The notes: a model not told the origin generated them from the sequence alone. A DNA stretch of 64,000 bases from an uncultured Oscillospiraceae bacterium (GCA_910587345.1 CAJUKH010000054.1:42619-106618), one strand, 5' to 3'. Positions 12,001 to 18,469 are shown, counted from the first letter of the stretch. Made by a program: numbers and translations.

Positions 12001-12799
12001 TGCCCAATCCGCTAGGACCGCCCGTACCCGTAATATTGATTGTATCAAGTACCGCCGTCTCTTTACCCACATTTTTGATCGTAATGCCCTTTTCCTTGAA
12101 GTGCGCTTGTATATCGACGACGTTCAGCCGGGTACCCGGAGTGGCATTGCTGTCCCAAATTTCAATAGGATTGGAGAGTACTAGGGTCGCTTCTTTGATA
12201 CCATAATCTGCTTTTACATAATTGAGAGTCGCAGGTTCACCTTTGGAAAAGAACACTGCTACATAGGGTACCGAAACTGGCTTTTCTACCTTATCCGGAC
12301 TATCAGCCGTATAAAACCCATTCGGGTACTTTGAAAATATGGTATCCAGCGCCGGCAGCTTTCCGCCTCCGCTCATACCAGAGGTACTACTACTAAAGGA
12401 CACCTTTCCGTCGACAACATTAAGAGAGGGACCTCCCGTATGAGTCACTACCGTCGAAAGATCGATTCCCAACGCCTGAACAGATTTCAAGAAATCCGCC
12501 AGATTTTGATCGGCGATATCGCCGGATTCAATATCCTTCGACACCGTATGTTTGTTGCTGGAACCTGTTGTAATATCAGGAACCAGAGCAAAAAACCAGT
12601 TGCCTGCATCTACGGCTGCCCCCTCAGAATAAGTCACTTCAAAGGTCGCACCATTGTTATCCGCAGCCGGGGTAATCGTTAACTCTCCCTTAAACTCTAC
12701 CGCATTCGCCGCAGGAAATATGTTTGCCGGTAGGAAGGACGCCACCATGGCCAGCGCCAAAGCTGCGCTGACGATTCGTTTTTTTATTGATGTTTTCAT
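1..12799 (-). CDS. Giant SLH / InlB-like repeat surface protein, 3' end beyond window
   Basis: The reading frame is open from an ATG at 12799 to the left edge, giving at least 4266 aa with no stop in the window. A GGGAGG box lies 8 nt before the ATG. Residues 1-30 look like a Sec signal peptide (KKR, then an Ala/Leu core). After that come modules resembling families I know: divergent InlB B-repeats (GYTFSHWSGGD and GYKFTGWTGGD, about residues 355-510), a Listeria-Bacteroides-type repeat (FAGWYTAASGG), putative-Ig modules (LPTGLSFNNGSITGTP), and CnaB-like modules (KTTDANGQVVFDGL). SLH domains lie near residues 3837-4086, and two more GWSxxDP repeats follow them. SLH domains are known to bind pyruvylated wall polymers, so a cell-surface location is likely. 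The protein is almost free of Cys. The gene overlaps the upstream gene by ATGA, so the two are probably co-translated. I see no catalytic domain. The C-terminus and any further anchor are unseen. Confidence 0.9.
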   Translation of the reverse strand, partial: MKTSIKKRIVSAALALAMVASFLPANIFPAANAVEFKGELTITPAADNNGATFEVTYSEGAAVDAGNWFFALVPDITTGSSNKHTVSKDIESGDIADQNLADFLKSVQALGIDLSTVVTHTGGPSLNVVDGKVSFSSSTSGMSGGGKLPALDTIFSKYPNGFYTADSPDKVEKPVSVPYVAVFFSKGEPATLNYVKADYGIKEATLVLSNPIEIWDSNATPGTRLNVVDIQAHFKEKGITIKNVGKETAVLDTINITGTGGPSGLGNENLWTLWYDNGGKMTPIPATTLSYGTTLEIPGGASVTVYMQRRKATTAANAIVLANTGMSTPVPSGATSRSGDITINYISKESQVEKKENTTWTYNGGEAQTFTVTGTASPAAGGSVTVNGTANSAQVTENTQARLVATEKPGYTFSHWSGGDITDITSSRATNPTYTVSRVTSDMDFVANFTAIPTYTVSGTASPSGGGTISVNGGGASATVTDGESATLVVTTNAGYKFTGWTGGDITGTDTSTTHTVDNVTSNLSFTANFVPIYNVSYDANGGTGNPAGETGILDTDSFTLPAANSVSLTGSTFAGWYTAASGGTKLGDGGETITLAGKGITPSAAGGTATIYAHWTGNNYNVTANVDSAQTGWGTVKAGSSAAGNSSTASVAHGGSVTLVATPTPASDYRFVRWEKGGTSVSTAATYNVTNVTEAATYTAVFEKIAPTYNGGTVTFTYNASGTQSTATASGPSGITYTMTSGTLPTGLSFNNGSITGTPKGTGAKPGDYKISVTATAANGEAKTVEWTVRVNKGTRPAPTVTNIIGATTTGGHEGGFTIGNYGTLNADPYNIGGLDFEYGASSSGTFGALTAMDPNGSQAADRVTGLTAGSNKYIRVKENDYFNASPATRVEIPGPTTGFAAITVNRNDSAWNGSNGGTMPTITLQNAPNGATSSVSGNVVTFSGLTGGQTYKIFANGVDTGKSVSIAVGETSRATVNYYTVTVTGGASAAAYSVNSANSAGTQREMDFLENKTAYLFSTPNNAGGYGGSGTWSFVLDGATEANKTGANTTITVKKKTTATIAYTSTSITVDLFKNSATTRDTTSRSVQLYNGTTPVGTAITNSTGTVTFTTVPTPSNANTTFNIWVDGKDSGIDVSVTPGSSATATLRYYDVQLASSIANGTATIDGNASGSVEVLAGGTKNSVALTATASNPTNYGFGSWKQSPAGGSFGGANTANTTWTIGANPTVTGPITLTPSFNRNGYRATITVYVDKNGANGIPKQGMTVTLGGSTGNKTTDANGQVVFDGLTGGTTYTVTVTSPSGTPAVATGSTGSVTIGTGDNGDANATLQYYTVTAATGTGAATATVDNKATALVLEGKTANLGSTPQSGYQGSASWTLNPAAAGSVSGVSLTVRGTLTATASYTPSEFTVSAPGAKLVYGTQYGTAAGGNGSVTVATISGTTGDTYTYGTVTGTLPAGMNLVQNPNGTITIWGKPQVVTSTPVTISFEATSGLNQTHKTVSFTVAVGKATPTITLTPQSGHYAGDATTSAVTPTVNGPYWNGTSWVTVTQTANSTLTYNPTTLADNGSGKTHVTMTVAATGGSVPLGSVWDKTTAECDVTLAASHNVTINVRKDYGSSAATFFRAGETVTLKTSGGAAVQNGSGTLSASGNVTLNNVPDNSAAYDVFIGSDSTRVATVRVSGSNQTVNVDYYTLELSSANTTMGTISGQSPANGTYLKGQSVSATPKPNTGYSFKNWTDESNAAASLPTTLTGRTVLKANFEANGLNKPGDKTLSYTYGDTVTNAAVATISGTGVSFNSSSFTYTGMVPGGLTLNFDSTTGAITVSGRPYEVGTQVINYTVTATNGASTTGKLTIEVGKYNPRVTVTTKPGTHYVGDSVDSAANVTFSGPYYDGTRWDTLDQDTTGAGWDFDKTALTGNPTPVTATIKYANQNTPLGDVWDPLTGSGNITATQTVELTVAVRLNGSTNGLRDGQLVQISDGTFTRSATVDATSHSVSILVPTGTYTITVGNDKKTGVYVGAAGTHNFDYYDVKYGACGAGGSYATTPSNTMVLLGAASDSTIKNTVNPLPTVNNDKNYRHTWQAAPNVGTFSGDTSWTLNVTTPPTAPDGITLTPEFSTTGKDLTVNLKLDGQAYTANTGVVVISNGSGESVSATPVNGVATFENATITNYTTITVGGKTTGVALNASTASSADVNYYTVTTKANEGASALFVGTSANPASGSSLIAMSGDTVHLAATLEAGYSASAAKWSAAKPGTGNTAGSVTQPSGSGATATLKVTGTTEVSVTFDANGLNVTAPDKMVAIYNMGAADWVAGNVSNGEETVAVTGPGSLAGSVSNGSGNYSFAPGSGFPSYLTINGTTVQLASGARINDNVGTVTFSVTATDTTTGKKADVPMTLEIKKAQPKIETIVYKTETHYYGDAVVQPGRLVTGTKVVDRYSNEDITQLDVANWTAAPATFQKQDGSAASYDFTFKVTGTNAGNYTTDTKALSLESELREPSPQAGTTTWNGDNPGKKTIKYGDNTAINVEVEVKNIGNTDITGMTVTRQNGSTLTTGNPSLTNVNNISASSPLTKDGTVKFSFPVSNPGSLAANQSYTVTFDIEASAGADGSANTASTTYSYILTVEPAEIDHGAVNITVPKDGNSTSAASATKTGDNTSLYNAAIVKWTGSDGSDSSSGAITFQPGVSYTATVELTPVNGNYVFVTENMTNGGYKTNGVNQGDKGSDGGTLVSVSQTAAKVTMVYTFPPIAAGNPTIKRSLDSTNPWDTAHVDEIRVRASASMRFYFVVTDTQLTNPSAATIKAAATGGAKVAGQVSEGNVVSNKTDSGFQVWDVGQVFNGTPGTTYYIYAVAQPADDASADLSGVGDSQIKLTKKLTIKLQTKTGVSLTSNSNVSVTGSYSSWNTDTDAAQTKTLTLDHSHLNEVLSITDAATFNATPGVPGSEMDDPAAWALKSVTPVNMATGTQIKYPANADGDTTIVVTYRQRIHGEPEIEVQNDDGSTEVKVGTTLTVKQGTAAIGDTAIADIETEPGLSFQWQYATDGSTWKDIAGQTATSFKVDTANDYTGAAFRVVVTYTGDNDGKDTPSSVTAVTEKLITYYTVTIAPNPPAGGTADGTYKGTTGTTLSVKAGDSITLNQKANGGYVFNNWTVDGREVSSPYTPTADVLVNGNFEQGTFGATATGGKVHYAESSFATTPAITVETGADGATVKYEKDPSETWPDWLAMDGAGKFSVTGPVNTDVVKDSISEVTVHVKVTEEQTGQEKTVTITIDVDQGMLDITNANYSGTGQSVNDPVDMNAFTATVTDKAGATPGGTWDANPKRFGQAGANDITFTFTPEMNSTGEISNYKPASTQISIQAESADIALAVKDPTQTYSSTNTRTIQVKWNYASIDDVVVSLKNDGNQTLSDLTITPVRTDAGITMSNETISGTSLNAGAEVTDAFTLTIADGLAVGTHTAEYTITGTEANSGKKTEATYILEIIVSPIIIQTVDIDTQTPAKGETIQKSLDDPNNTIVITDENGKTLVPGTDVEVTFKWQKKEGNSWVDVTEDTFQPNTEYRPYVEVKAPEGYTLKTPDDDYTVNNKTNGAGAEIDVAAPGTAENIGTFTEPATKTELSETPQLRFTDDDNEYRVDYSRRLQSSAPSSVVIKLTDLTSNAKDVKVEATGGLLKDKFDLSGVVIPNPLEVGNEVILGTLDLSGIDTTTPGTRTLLELKATGKSEDGQSDTKATYTLTIYVPQPSTGGGTVTIEMPVVTYWVSDNGFTNDLTAEKMSRRGAKPSFVPKITAIEGLKFLGWSESDPTKIKDGTLPTLVDPLTFSITDDKTFYAIYEAVPAGHAHYVIGFPDGTFGPDHPITRGQVATIIARACLEDFAEGSDYGNPGNYNDVEEHWANSAIAFCSLKGVFTGYEDGTFRPDRYISRQELAAVVARLAGVQPNEGLNFVDSGDVANWALNGVYTNVANGWVNGYEDNTFRPLNDITRAETVKIFNGYLHRGVDAEGLSDLTEYVHSGVASNTGSGNEENKEYMTWPDVSKSHWAYFEVIEAANDHDFHWKDATQAVPPEHWDAAFIDDVWRYYDNENDGGEDVGKETPVFTVTYVVNGHGVTYSNTTEQVKIYESPSVEGLPAVVVDEGYYLAGWSEKDPAIHELTEDDIVDPTAHYIEGDKTFYAVFKSFEEYVPETVIVTYVVSKNGETYDAITSEVVWNTMPEQGTIPVAVADAGFIFAGWSDTDPSSGNVTLVDPASTVVTEDRTFYAVFQPT
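545..1295 (-). other. SLH domain cassette inside the giant protein
   Basis: The translation shows SLH hallmarks in order: YVIGFPDGTFGPDHPITRGQ, then DVEEHWANSAIAF with GYEDGTFRPDRYISRQE, then ANGWVNGYEDNTFRPLNDIT, and a last partial unit, DVSKSHWAYFEVIEAA. The G-(Y/F)-x-D-x-T-F-x-P and T/S-R-x-E signatures are classic for SLH. The cassette covers roughly residues 3835-4086. It sits between copies of a GWSxxDP repeat instead of at a terminus. Confidence 0.9.
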
Positions 12800-12813
12800 G
12801 TGGTTATCCTCCC
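12796..12813 (-). promoter_or_regulatory. ATGA stop/start overlap with embedded Shine-Dalgarno
   Basis: The TGA of the 1777-aa gene (12798-12796) shares bases with the ATG of the giant gene (12799-12797). The Shine-Dalgarno GGGAGG (12808-12813) lies inside the last codons of the upstream gene. This arrangement is typical of translational coupling. It decides the start of the downstream gene and implies the two products are made together from one mRNA. Confidence 0.85.
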
Positions 12814-15800
12814 GACAGTGAAAATATAAGACAAATCAAGAGACAAGCGTGAAACGTTTTGCGTCGGCGGCCCCAAAGTTCCGGGACCGGACCAGCGGCT
12901 GATGTCCATTCCACTCAACTTCAAGGGCCCCAAAAGGGTTCGCAATCGCAGCCGGTTCAAACTGTTAAACTTTGTAGTCAACTGCTGCCGGTATGCCGTC
13001 GTCATGACGTTAAACGTAATCAGATTTTCATTTTCCATCATGTCGGCACCTCCTTCCGCAGTTTCTTCCGATGGCTGTACGTCTTCCGGTCCTTCTGGTT
13101 CTGTGGAGTCTTCCTTAGGCAACTCCTTCGACGGTTCCAGAGTCTCCGGGTCCGTCCCCTCCGTCATGGGTGGCTTCTCCTCAGGATGTTCCGATTCCTC
13201 CGGCGGATCTACAAAATCCGGCTCCTCCGGCTCAACAGGTTCTGTCGGCGTTTCTGGCTCAGTAGGCTCGACCGGCTCCACAGGTGTTTCGGACTCGGTG
13301 GGATCGGTAGTCTCTCCCGGTACTGCGGGAATCTCGGGTCCCACCGGTTCTGTTGGCAACTCCGGATCTGTGGGTTCGGTGGTCTCCTCCGGCTCCTCAG
13401 GAGTCTCCGTCGGAGTCGTGGTAACTGTCGCACTTTCAGACAGTGTGTTGCCTTCCTCGTCAGTCAGCTTGGTGGTCGTAACCGTTGTGACTTCTCCCGT
13501 AATAGGATCAATTGTCGTCACGGTGGTTACGGTCAAGATATTCTCCCCTACCTCAGTCTTCGTCACCGTAGTCACCGTAGTAACACCGGTACCCTCATTG
13601 GTCTCCACCGTAGTGACCGGGCGGCGGGCCGCCATCATGGGGTGAACGCCGAAGAGTGCTGCCGGCGCCGGTACCCAATCAGGGATAGTTAAGCCCCAGT
13701 TATTGACGAGGTTGTCATACTCATCGTTATCATCCATGCCCATGTACCAGCCATCAGCTATCAGGCCTTCAATTTGATACCAAGAGATTTCGGTGGAATC
13801 TGTAAATCCTCCTTCATCAATGATGCTCTCCCAAAGTCCCCACCCGATAAGTCCATCGGCATCATCCTGAGTAAATCCATTATCAGGATCATTGGGATTG
13901 ATAAACACTCCATTCAGATTATTCGGATCGCTGACCCAAGTTTCAACCGCAGTGATATCACCATTATCAATATAGTCCTGATAGGCCGCCAACAGTTCAT
14001 CAAACATCTCCTGAGGCGTCTTTTGGGACCCTAAATCATCCAAGGTTTTCCACCAATAGTTTTCCTGGGCCACTGTATCATTGTCCGCAAAAGTCTTATT
14101 ATTCAGCAGATAATACTGAACCTGCTCCCAAGAGGCGGTAGGCATGGTCATGGACCAGTCATTGCCAGCCCCGTCATTTCCAGGTGCAACAGCTCCAGCA
14201 GCAGCAGCCAAGCCGTTCATAGCAGCCACGAAATCGCTTTCATTAGCAAAATGACCCAGGGTATCAAAGGTTGTCGCTCCGTTATCCGCCGCAATAAGGC
14301 GAGCCACCTTGATAATGTCAGTGGTCAAATTGTCCCACGCATGGGTGTTGCCATTGATCTCATATCGGAAAGCAGCCTCGAGGAAAGCAGCCAATCCGGT
14401 ACTATAACTATTAACTCCGCTGAAATCGACGCTGGAGCCGGTTCCACCATCCTTCCACCAGTAATAGGCGCTTTCATTGGTAACTGTACTGCCAGCTCTG
14501 ACCACCCCGTGAATCAAATAGTATTGAACCTGCTCCCAAGTATAGTTTGTACTTGTAGCCGCCATGGCCTGAATCGTGGTCTTAAAATCGGAGAAGTCAG
14601 CGGCTACATATTGGGTACCCGCAAAATCCTTGGCAAAGCTCAAAGCAGGGTACTTGTACAAATCAGTGAAGGTAAAGGCCTTCCAAGTATCCGTATTGTC
14701 TCTGGCATTTTCCAGCAACGATGCCACATCGGTCACCCGAGTGCCGCCGTTGTACCACCAGTAATTGTTCATCTGCTCAATATCAGCCGTGCTTCCGGTG
14801 CTGGCGGTACCGTTGATGATATAGTACTGGACTTCATGCCAAAGCTCAGACGCATTCCAATTTTCATCCACAGTCAAATTCGCCTGAACATTCTTCACCG
14901 CCGTCTTGAACGCATCAAAACTGGCAAAGGTTGTGATATCATAGCTGGGTGTTATTCCACTCACATCACAGGTCGCCATCAGGTTGCCCGTATACCGAAC
15001 CCAGTCCGTAACATTTGCCGGGGTCTGCACAAATGCACTGTCATAAGCTTCCTTAAACTCGTTGAGCCAAGCGTCACGGCCCAGCCCGTTTGCCTTCTCC
15101 GCCGCATCCAGTATACCGGTCAGATTCATGGCCGGAGGAGTGGCTGTCGGACTGCCGCCACCCACGGTATCATCGTACCACCAGGCGCCGTCTTTGCTGG
15201 CCTGCTGAGCTGCCGCAACGCTGGAAGGCTTGCCGCCTCCGGACAGAATCCAACCCTGAAGGGCGTCCCAATCCTTCACATAAGTGGAATTGATGGCATT
15301 GATCCCCCGGACTGCTTCAATGAAATCATCGGCAAAATCGGTGATGGTGGTATATTCCTCACCGTTTTCATCCCGCAGATAGATATAACCCAAAGCGGTA
15401 CTGATGTCCAACAGCTTGATGCTGTCCTGTTGCTCCTGGGTGCCCAAAGCCGCCTGGATCATTGCGTCAAAAGATGTGGGCTTACCGGAACGCTTGGCTG
15501 CACAGGCCTCATGCAAATTACACCAATTGATAAACTCAGCCGGCGCAGCCTCATTCGCATCCGGCTGGGCCAATGTAGGCGTCCGACCTTCCAGATAATC
15601 AAGCACATATAGCTGCAACTGATGGTAGGTCAGTTCGGCCCAATCATGCTCCGCATTCCACCATGTATCATCCCCGGCGTTATGTGCATCTATTGCCGCT
15701 TGAGTTGCCGCTCTGATAGCAGCTCTCATGTTATCACGCTCATCTGCAGATGTGGCGAAGTTTTGATTAGGTAGCCGCAAGTTAATATCTTGAAAGTTTG

Positions 15801-18129
15801 CCAGCGAAAAATAATTATTAAATTCACTTACTCCAATCTCATTGCGTATATACTGCGTAGCAATTTTGAGCAAATTGTTTAACGTTCCATACAAGACAAA
15901 ACCATGAGAGCCATTTCTATCTTCCTCCGCTCCAATATAAAGCGAATCGTAATAAGCATCGGCCAAATCGCTATCAGGCACCTTGTAATTATAATTGTCA
16001 ATAACATGAGCAGTACCAGTAAACGTCGAGTTCGCCGCAGAACGAGAACCGCCTGTAACAAAACTCGCCTTATATGCTTCAATCAAATAATAGTCAACTT
16101 TGTTAAATCTCCCTGATAGCACAAGTTGAATATTAACCTCATCCACATTATCCACAACTACTCGACTATATGTCGTCTTTGCTTTCGCATTTTGCTCATC
16201 GGTCGTAGCATTTGTTAGGCCCTTATCTTCCCAACGAATATCGGCTGTTGTCTCCTGGTCGATTGCAAGTTCACGCGCCCGCGCCACACCACGAACCACT
16301 CCGACATTTACAGTAGCCCGCTCAAATACAACATCAACACTATATGCACCGCCACTGGCGGCAGCAGTATTGTTCAATTTATTGTAGTATGGCTCAGAAA
16401 TCATGCGGTATTGATAGCCCGAAGCCATCAAATCCACGCCCGGTTCATAAACCGCCTTAACAGCATAAACACTCCCTGGCTCCAGAGAGTTAGTCCTTCT
16501 AAAATCGAAGTTGGCAAATTCAAATTGCTGTCCGGAGACCGTAAGCTGTGCAGGGGCGCCATTTAACTCCTTATATCCACTACTGAGCGCCCCACTGTAA
16601 TCAAGCAGTTCACCCACGCCAATCGTGGTCCAGGTATTCTCCGGGTGCGAGTAGTCTACTATGGCCCATCCGTGAATATATGGGTATTTGTCATCCCAAA
16701 CGGCTGTTTCTGTACCGTCCTCCCCCACGGTGCTCTTTTGTTTCCACTGGTCGGCGACAAGCGTCTCCTCTCCGTCGTCGCCTGTAGTCACCGCTTGTTC
16801 CATTGGCCGCTTCAACAAAACATAGTCCAGCTTCCCCGTCAGATACTTGTCACCATCGGTAACCTCTGTCCCGTCAGTGGCTCCATCCGCCATAGGCCCA
16901 GAGGACGGGTACTTGCCCCGGTAGTTATCGCTGCGGCTCAGGCTGGAATAGTTTGTGTTATCCCGCAAATCTGGATGAATCAAATTATCATGAATATAGG
17001 CGTTCACGATCTGGCGGGCATCGCCGTCCCGAGGAACTGTAAGCACGCCCACCAACGTATCATCCCAATCGTAGAAGAGAACCGTGGCTAAATCGTCCAG
17101 ACTCAGTCCCCCGTCATTGTAGCTGGGTTTATTCACCAGGCTAAAGTTCACCTTGTGTTCTTCCACGTTGTCATAGTCAACACTGAGGTCGAGACGGTTG
17201 TAGTCAATACTTACAGAACCATCAGCAGGGTCCTTTGCCTCCACGCCTACGCCACTGGCTGGATCGGAATAGTACATAGTGTTAAAATGATCAAAATTCT
17301 CGCCGTATGCACTGTTGTAGACAAGCTCACACAACTGAGAGTGGTCTTCAAGATCCGCCACAGTAGCAAACTGGATCAGACAGTCAGTGGCGGTTCTTGT
17401 CGTCTCGCCGCCCTCAGTGCCGGCATCACCGCCATCACCAGTGCCTCCACCGGTGCTGTCGTCACTCTTCACAGGCGTCAGCCACTGAGCAGCATCCTCC
17501 GCCAAAATAGGACCTACAGTTTCTAAATCGTACCGGAAAGTGACTACAGCCAAGACTGTATCTTCCTTCAGCACAATGGGACGATTTGCCTCTACATTAA
17601 AATAGAGATAACCGCCCTTCCCTGTCTCACCGCTGACCTGAGCCATTGCGGTGGTAACATTCTTGTCCTTCAGTGTCTGTTGATTTGTCATTTCATCAAA
17701 GACGCTTGTACCGGTGAGATCAATAGCCTTCTCTCCGTCTGTCCACTGATAAGGCTCCAGCAAAGGACTATATTTCAAGGCTACACCAAGCGTGTTAAAA
17801 CCCTGCCATTCCTCACTACCGCCCTCACCAACAACGCAACCGGACTTGGCCCGGATAACCACTTCCAGCTCACCGGTCAGATAATCTGCCGCACTCTCAG
17901 GACCTTCGGGGTCATACCAGCGATCCACTACAGCATTGGACTCAATAGTGATCGTGGGAGCCTCCCCTTCCCTCATTTTGATGGGTTCTTCCATATACAT
18001 CGGGAATGCGCCTGCCGCCATAGTGGTGGCAGGGAGTATCATAGAAATAGCCACAACTGCAGCCGCAACCCGACGGAACAGGTGGCTCATCTGTTTTGTA
18101 TGCAGTTTTTGGAATATTTTGTCATTCAT
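12796..18129 (-). CDS. Secreted protein with Trp/Tyr-rich tandem repeat and acidic Pro linker (1777 aa)
   Basis: I place the start at ATG 18129 because AGGAGGT (18139-18145) precedes it by 9 nt; an in-frame ATG at 18300 has no such signal and lies in the leader. Residues 1-40 form a signal peptide (HLFRRVAAAVVAISM..TTMAAGA). Residues about 50-240 form a beta-rich region reminiscent of cohesin or carbohydrate-binding sandwiches (weak likeness). A mixed region follows. Six copies of a repeat with core W-x-Q-V-Q-Y-Y-L-I then span about residues 797-1462. A Thr/Val-rich stretch (about 1500-1575) is followed by an acidic Pro-Glu-Thr linker (about 1575-1695) and a basic tail of about 80 aa. I find no dockerin, SLH or LPXTG signal, so the mode of attachment is unclear. 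The gene is transcribed from its own promoter and is coupled to the downstream giant gene. Function unknown. Confidence 0.88.
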   Translation of the reverse strand: MNDKIFQKLHTKQMSHLFRRVAAAVVAISMILPATTMAAGAFPMYMEEPIKMREGEAPTITIESNAVVDRWYDPEGPESAADYLTGELEVVIRAKSGCVVGEGGSEEWQGFNTLGVALKYSPLLEPYQWTDGEKAIDLTGTSVFDEMTNQQTLKDKNVTTAMAQVSGETGKGGYLYFNVEANRPIVLKEDTVLAVVTFRYDLETVGPILAEDAAQWLTPVKSDDSTGGGTGDGGDAGTEGGETTRTATDCLIQFATVADLEDHSQLCELVYNSAYGENFDHFNTMYYSDPASGVGVEAKDPADGSVSIDYNRLDLSVDYDNVEEHKVNFSLVNKPSYNDGGLSLDDLATVLFYDWDDTLVGVLTVPRDGDARQIVNAYIHDNLIHPDLRDNTNYSSLSRSDNYRGKYPSSGPMADGATDGTEVTDGDKYLTGKLDYVLLKRPMEQAVTTGDDGEETLVADQWKQKSTVGEDGTETAVWDDKYPYIHGWAIVDYSHPENTWTTIGVGELLDYSGALSSGYKELNGAPAQLTVSGQQFEFANFDFRRTNSLEPGSVYAVKAVYEPGVDLMASGYQYRMISEPYYNKLNNTAAASGGAYSVDVVFERATVNVGVVRGVARARELAIDQETTADIRWEDKGLTNATTDEQNAKAKTTYSRVVVDNVDEVNIQLVLSGRFNKVDYYLIEAYKASFVTGGSRSAANSTFTGTAHVIDNYNYKVPDSDLADAYYDSLYIGAEEDRNGSHGFVLYGTLNNLLKIATQYIRNEIGVSEFNNYFSLANFQDINLRLPNQNFATSADERDNMRAAIRAATQAAIDAHNAGDDTWWNAEHDWAELTYHQLQLYVLDYLEGRTPTLAQPDANEAAPAEFINWCNLHEACAAKRSGKPTSFDAMIQAALGTQEQQDSIKLLDISTALGYIYLRDENGEEYTTITDFADDFIEAVRGINAINSTYVKDWDALQGWILSGGGKPSSVAAAQQASKDGAWWYDDTVGGGSPTATPPAMNLTGILDAAEKANGLGRDAWLNEFKEAYDSAFVQTPANVTDWVRYTGNLMATCDVSGITPSYDITTFASFDAFKTAVKNVQANLTVDENWNASELWHEVQYYIINGTASTGSTADIEQMNNYWWYNGGTRVTDVASLLENARDNTDTWKAFTFTDLYKYPALSFAKDFAGTQYVAADFSDFKTTIQAMAATSTNYTWEQVQYYLIHGVVRAGSTVTNESAYYWWKDGGTGSSVDFSGVNSYSTGLAAFLEAAFRYEINGNTHAWDNLTTDIIKVARLIAADNGATTFDTLGHFANESDFVAAMNGLAAAAGAVAPGNDGAGNDWSMTMPTASWEQVQYYLLNNKTFADNDTVAQENYWWKTLDDLGSQKTPQEMFDELLAAYQDYIDNGDITAVETWVSDPNNLNGVFINPNDPDNGFTQDDADGLIGWGLWESIIDEGGFTDSTEISWYQIEGLIADGWYMGMDDNDEYDNLVNNWGLTIPDWVPAPAALFGVHPMMAARRPVTTVETNEGTGVTTVTTVTKTEVGENILTVTTVTTIDPITGEVTTVTTTKLTDEEGNTLSESATVTTTPTETPEEPEETTEPTDPELPTEPVGPEIPAVPGETTDPTESETPVEPVEPTEPETPTEPVEPEEPDFVDPPEESEHPEEKPPMTEGTDPETLEPSKELPKEDSTEPEGPEDVQPSEETAEGGADMMENENLITFNVMTTAYRQQLTTKFNSLNRLRLRTLLGPLKLSGMDISRWSGPGTLGPPTQNVSRLSLDLSYIFTVGRITT
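13395..13630 (-). repeat. Thr/Val-rich low-complexity stretch
   Basis: The protein reads as repeated TTVTTVT-like runs (for example GVTTVTTVTKTEVG and GEVTTVTTTKLTD) just before the acidic Pro linker. Alternating Thr and Val favours extended beta strands and offers many O-glycosylation sites. That property is general; its role here is inference. Confidence 0.7.
13745..15740 (-). repeat. Six-copy W-x-Q-V-Q-Y-Y-L repeat region
   Basis: The core motif occurs at about 15.62 kb (TYHQLQLYVLDYLEG), 15.26 kb (DWDALQGWILSGG), 14.83 kb (LWHEVQYYIINGT), 14.53 kb (TWEQVQYYLIHGV), 14.12 kb (SWEQVQYYLLNNK) and 13.77 kb (SWYQIEGLIADGW). Spacing is about 100-145 aa. The four central copies (15.26 to 14.12 kb) are followed 13-25 aa later by an aromatic pair (AWW or YWW). 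In most copies an F-x-x-F/A-x-x-A-(I/V) helix-like segment precedes the core by 20-35 aa. I do not recognise this as a named family. Confidence 0.75.
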
Positions 18130-18213
18130 TGATGAGCCACCTCCTTTCCTGTCGATTTCCGGGGTTTTCTGTTTCTGTCTGGCTTGCACCTTGTGATTCT
18201 TTCCTCCTGCTTT

Positions 18214-18290
18214 CCAAACGCAAGGAAAACACCACAAACCATGACGATTTTCGCCATGGTTGAAGATTGGTATTCCTTTATTCCGCTTGG
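18214..18290 (-). promoter_or_regulatory. Structured 5' leader (long imperfect hairpin)
   Basis: It lies in the roughly 237-nt leader of the 1777-aa gene, between promoter and ribosome-binding site. An outer helix pairs 18284-18290 with 18214-18220 (one G-U). A middle helix pairs AAGGAA and ACC with UUCCUU and GGU. The apical stem pairs 18251-18261 with 18237-18247: 11 bp including one G-U, closing an AAA loop. I could not match it to a known riboswitch class. Confidence 0.55.
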
Positions 18291-18373
18291 TTTGATGCAT
18301 TTTGTAATCACCAAATCTTTACAAAAATGCCAAAATATGCATATGTAATACGAAAATACACATATTTTTGACT

Positions 18374-18402
18374 ATTATACCTTATCTCTTACAAGATTGC
18401 AA
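18374..18402 (-). promoter_or_regulatory. Sigma-A type promoter of the 1777-aa / giant SLH operon
   Basis: On the minus strand a TTGCAA -35 box (18402-18397), a 17-bp spacer and a perfect TATAAT -10 box (18379-18374) precede the gene. Predicted initiation near 18367 gives a leader of about 237 nt. Confidence 0.8.
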
Positions 18403-18469
18403 GATTCTTTCGAGAAACGGCAAGAATTTTCACTTTACTAAATCATGGAAATTCCCACACCCAGAGGCC

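Noticed and set aside
13680..13745. Possible dockerin loop (MGMDDNDEYDNL) in the 1777-aa protein
   Set aside because: It lacks the D-x-N-x-D-G spacing and has no partner loop; probably a chance acidic cluster.
18130..18300. Upstream in-frame start for the 1777-aa gene
   Set aside because: It would place the strong AGGAGGT and the folded leader inside coding sequence and bury the signal peptide behind 57 residues; ATG 18129 is far better.
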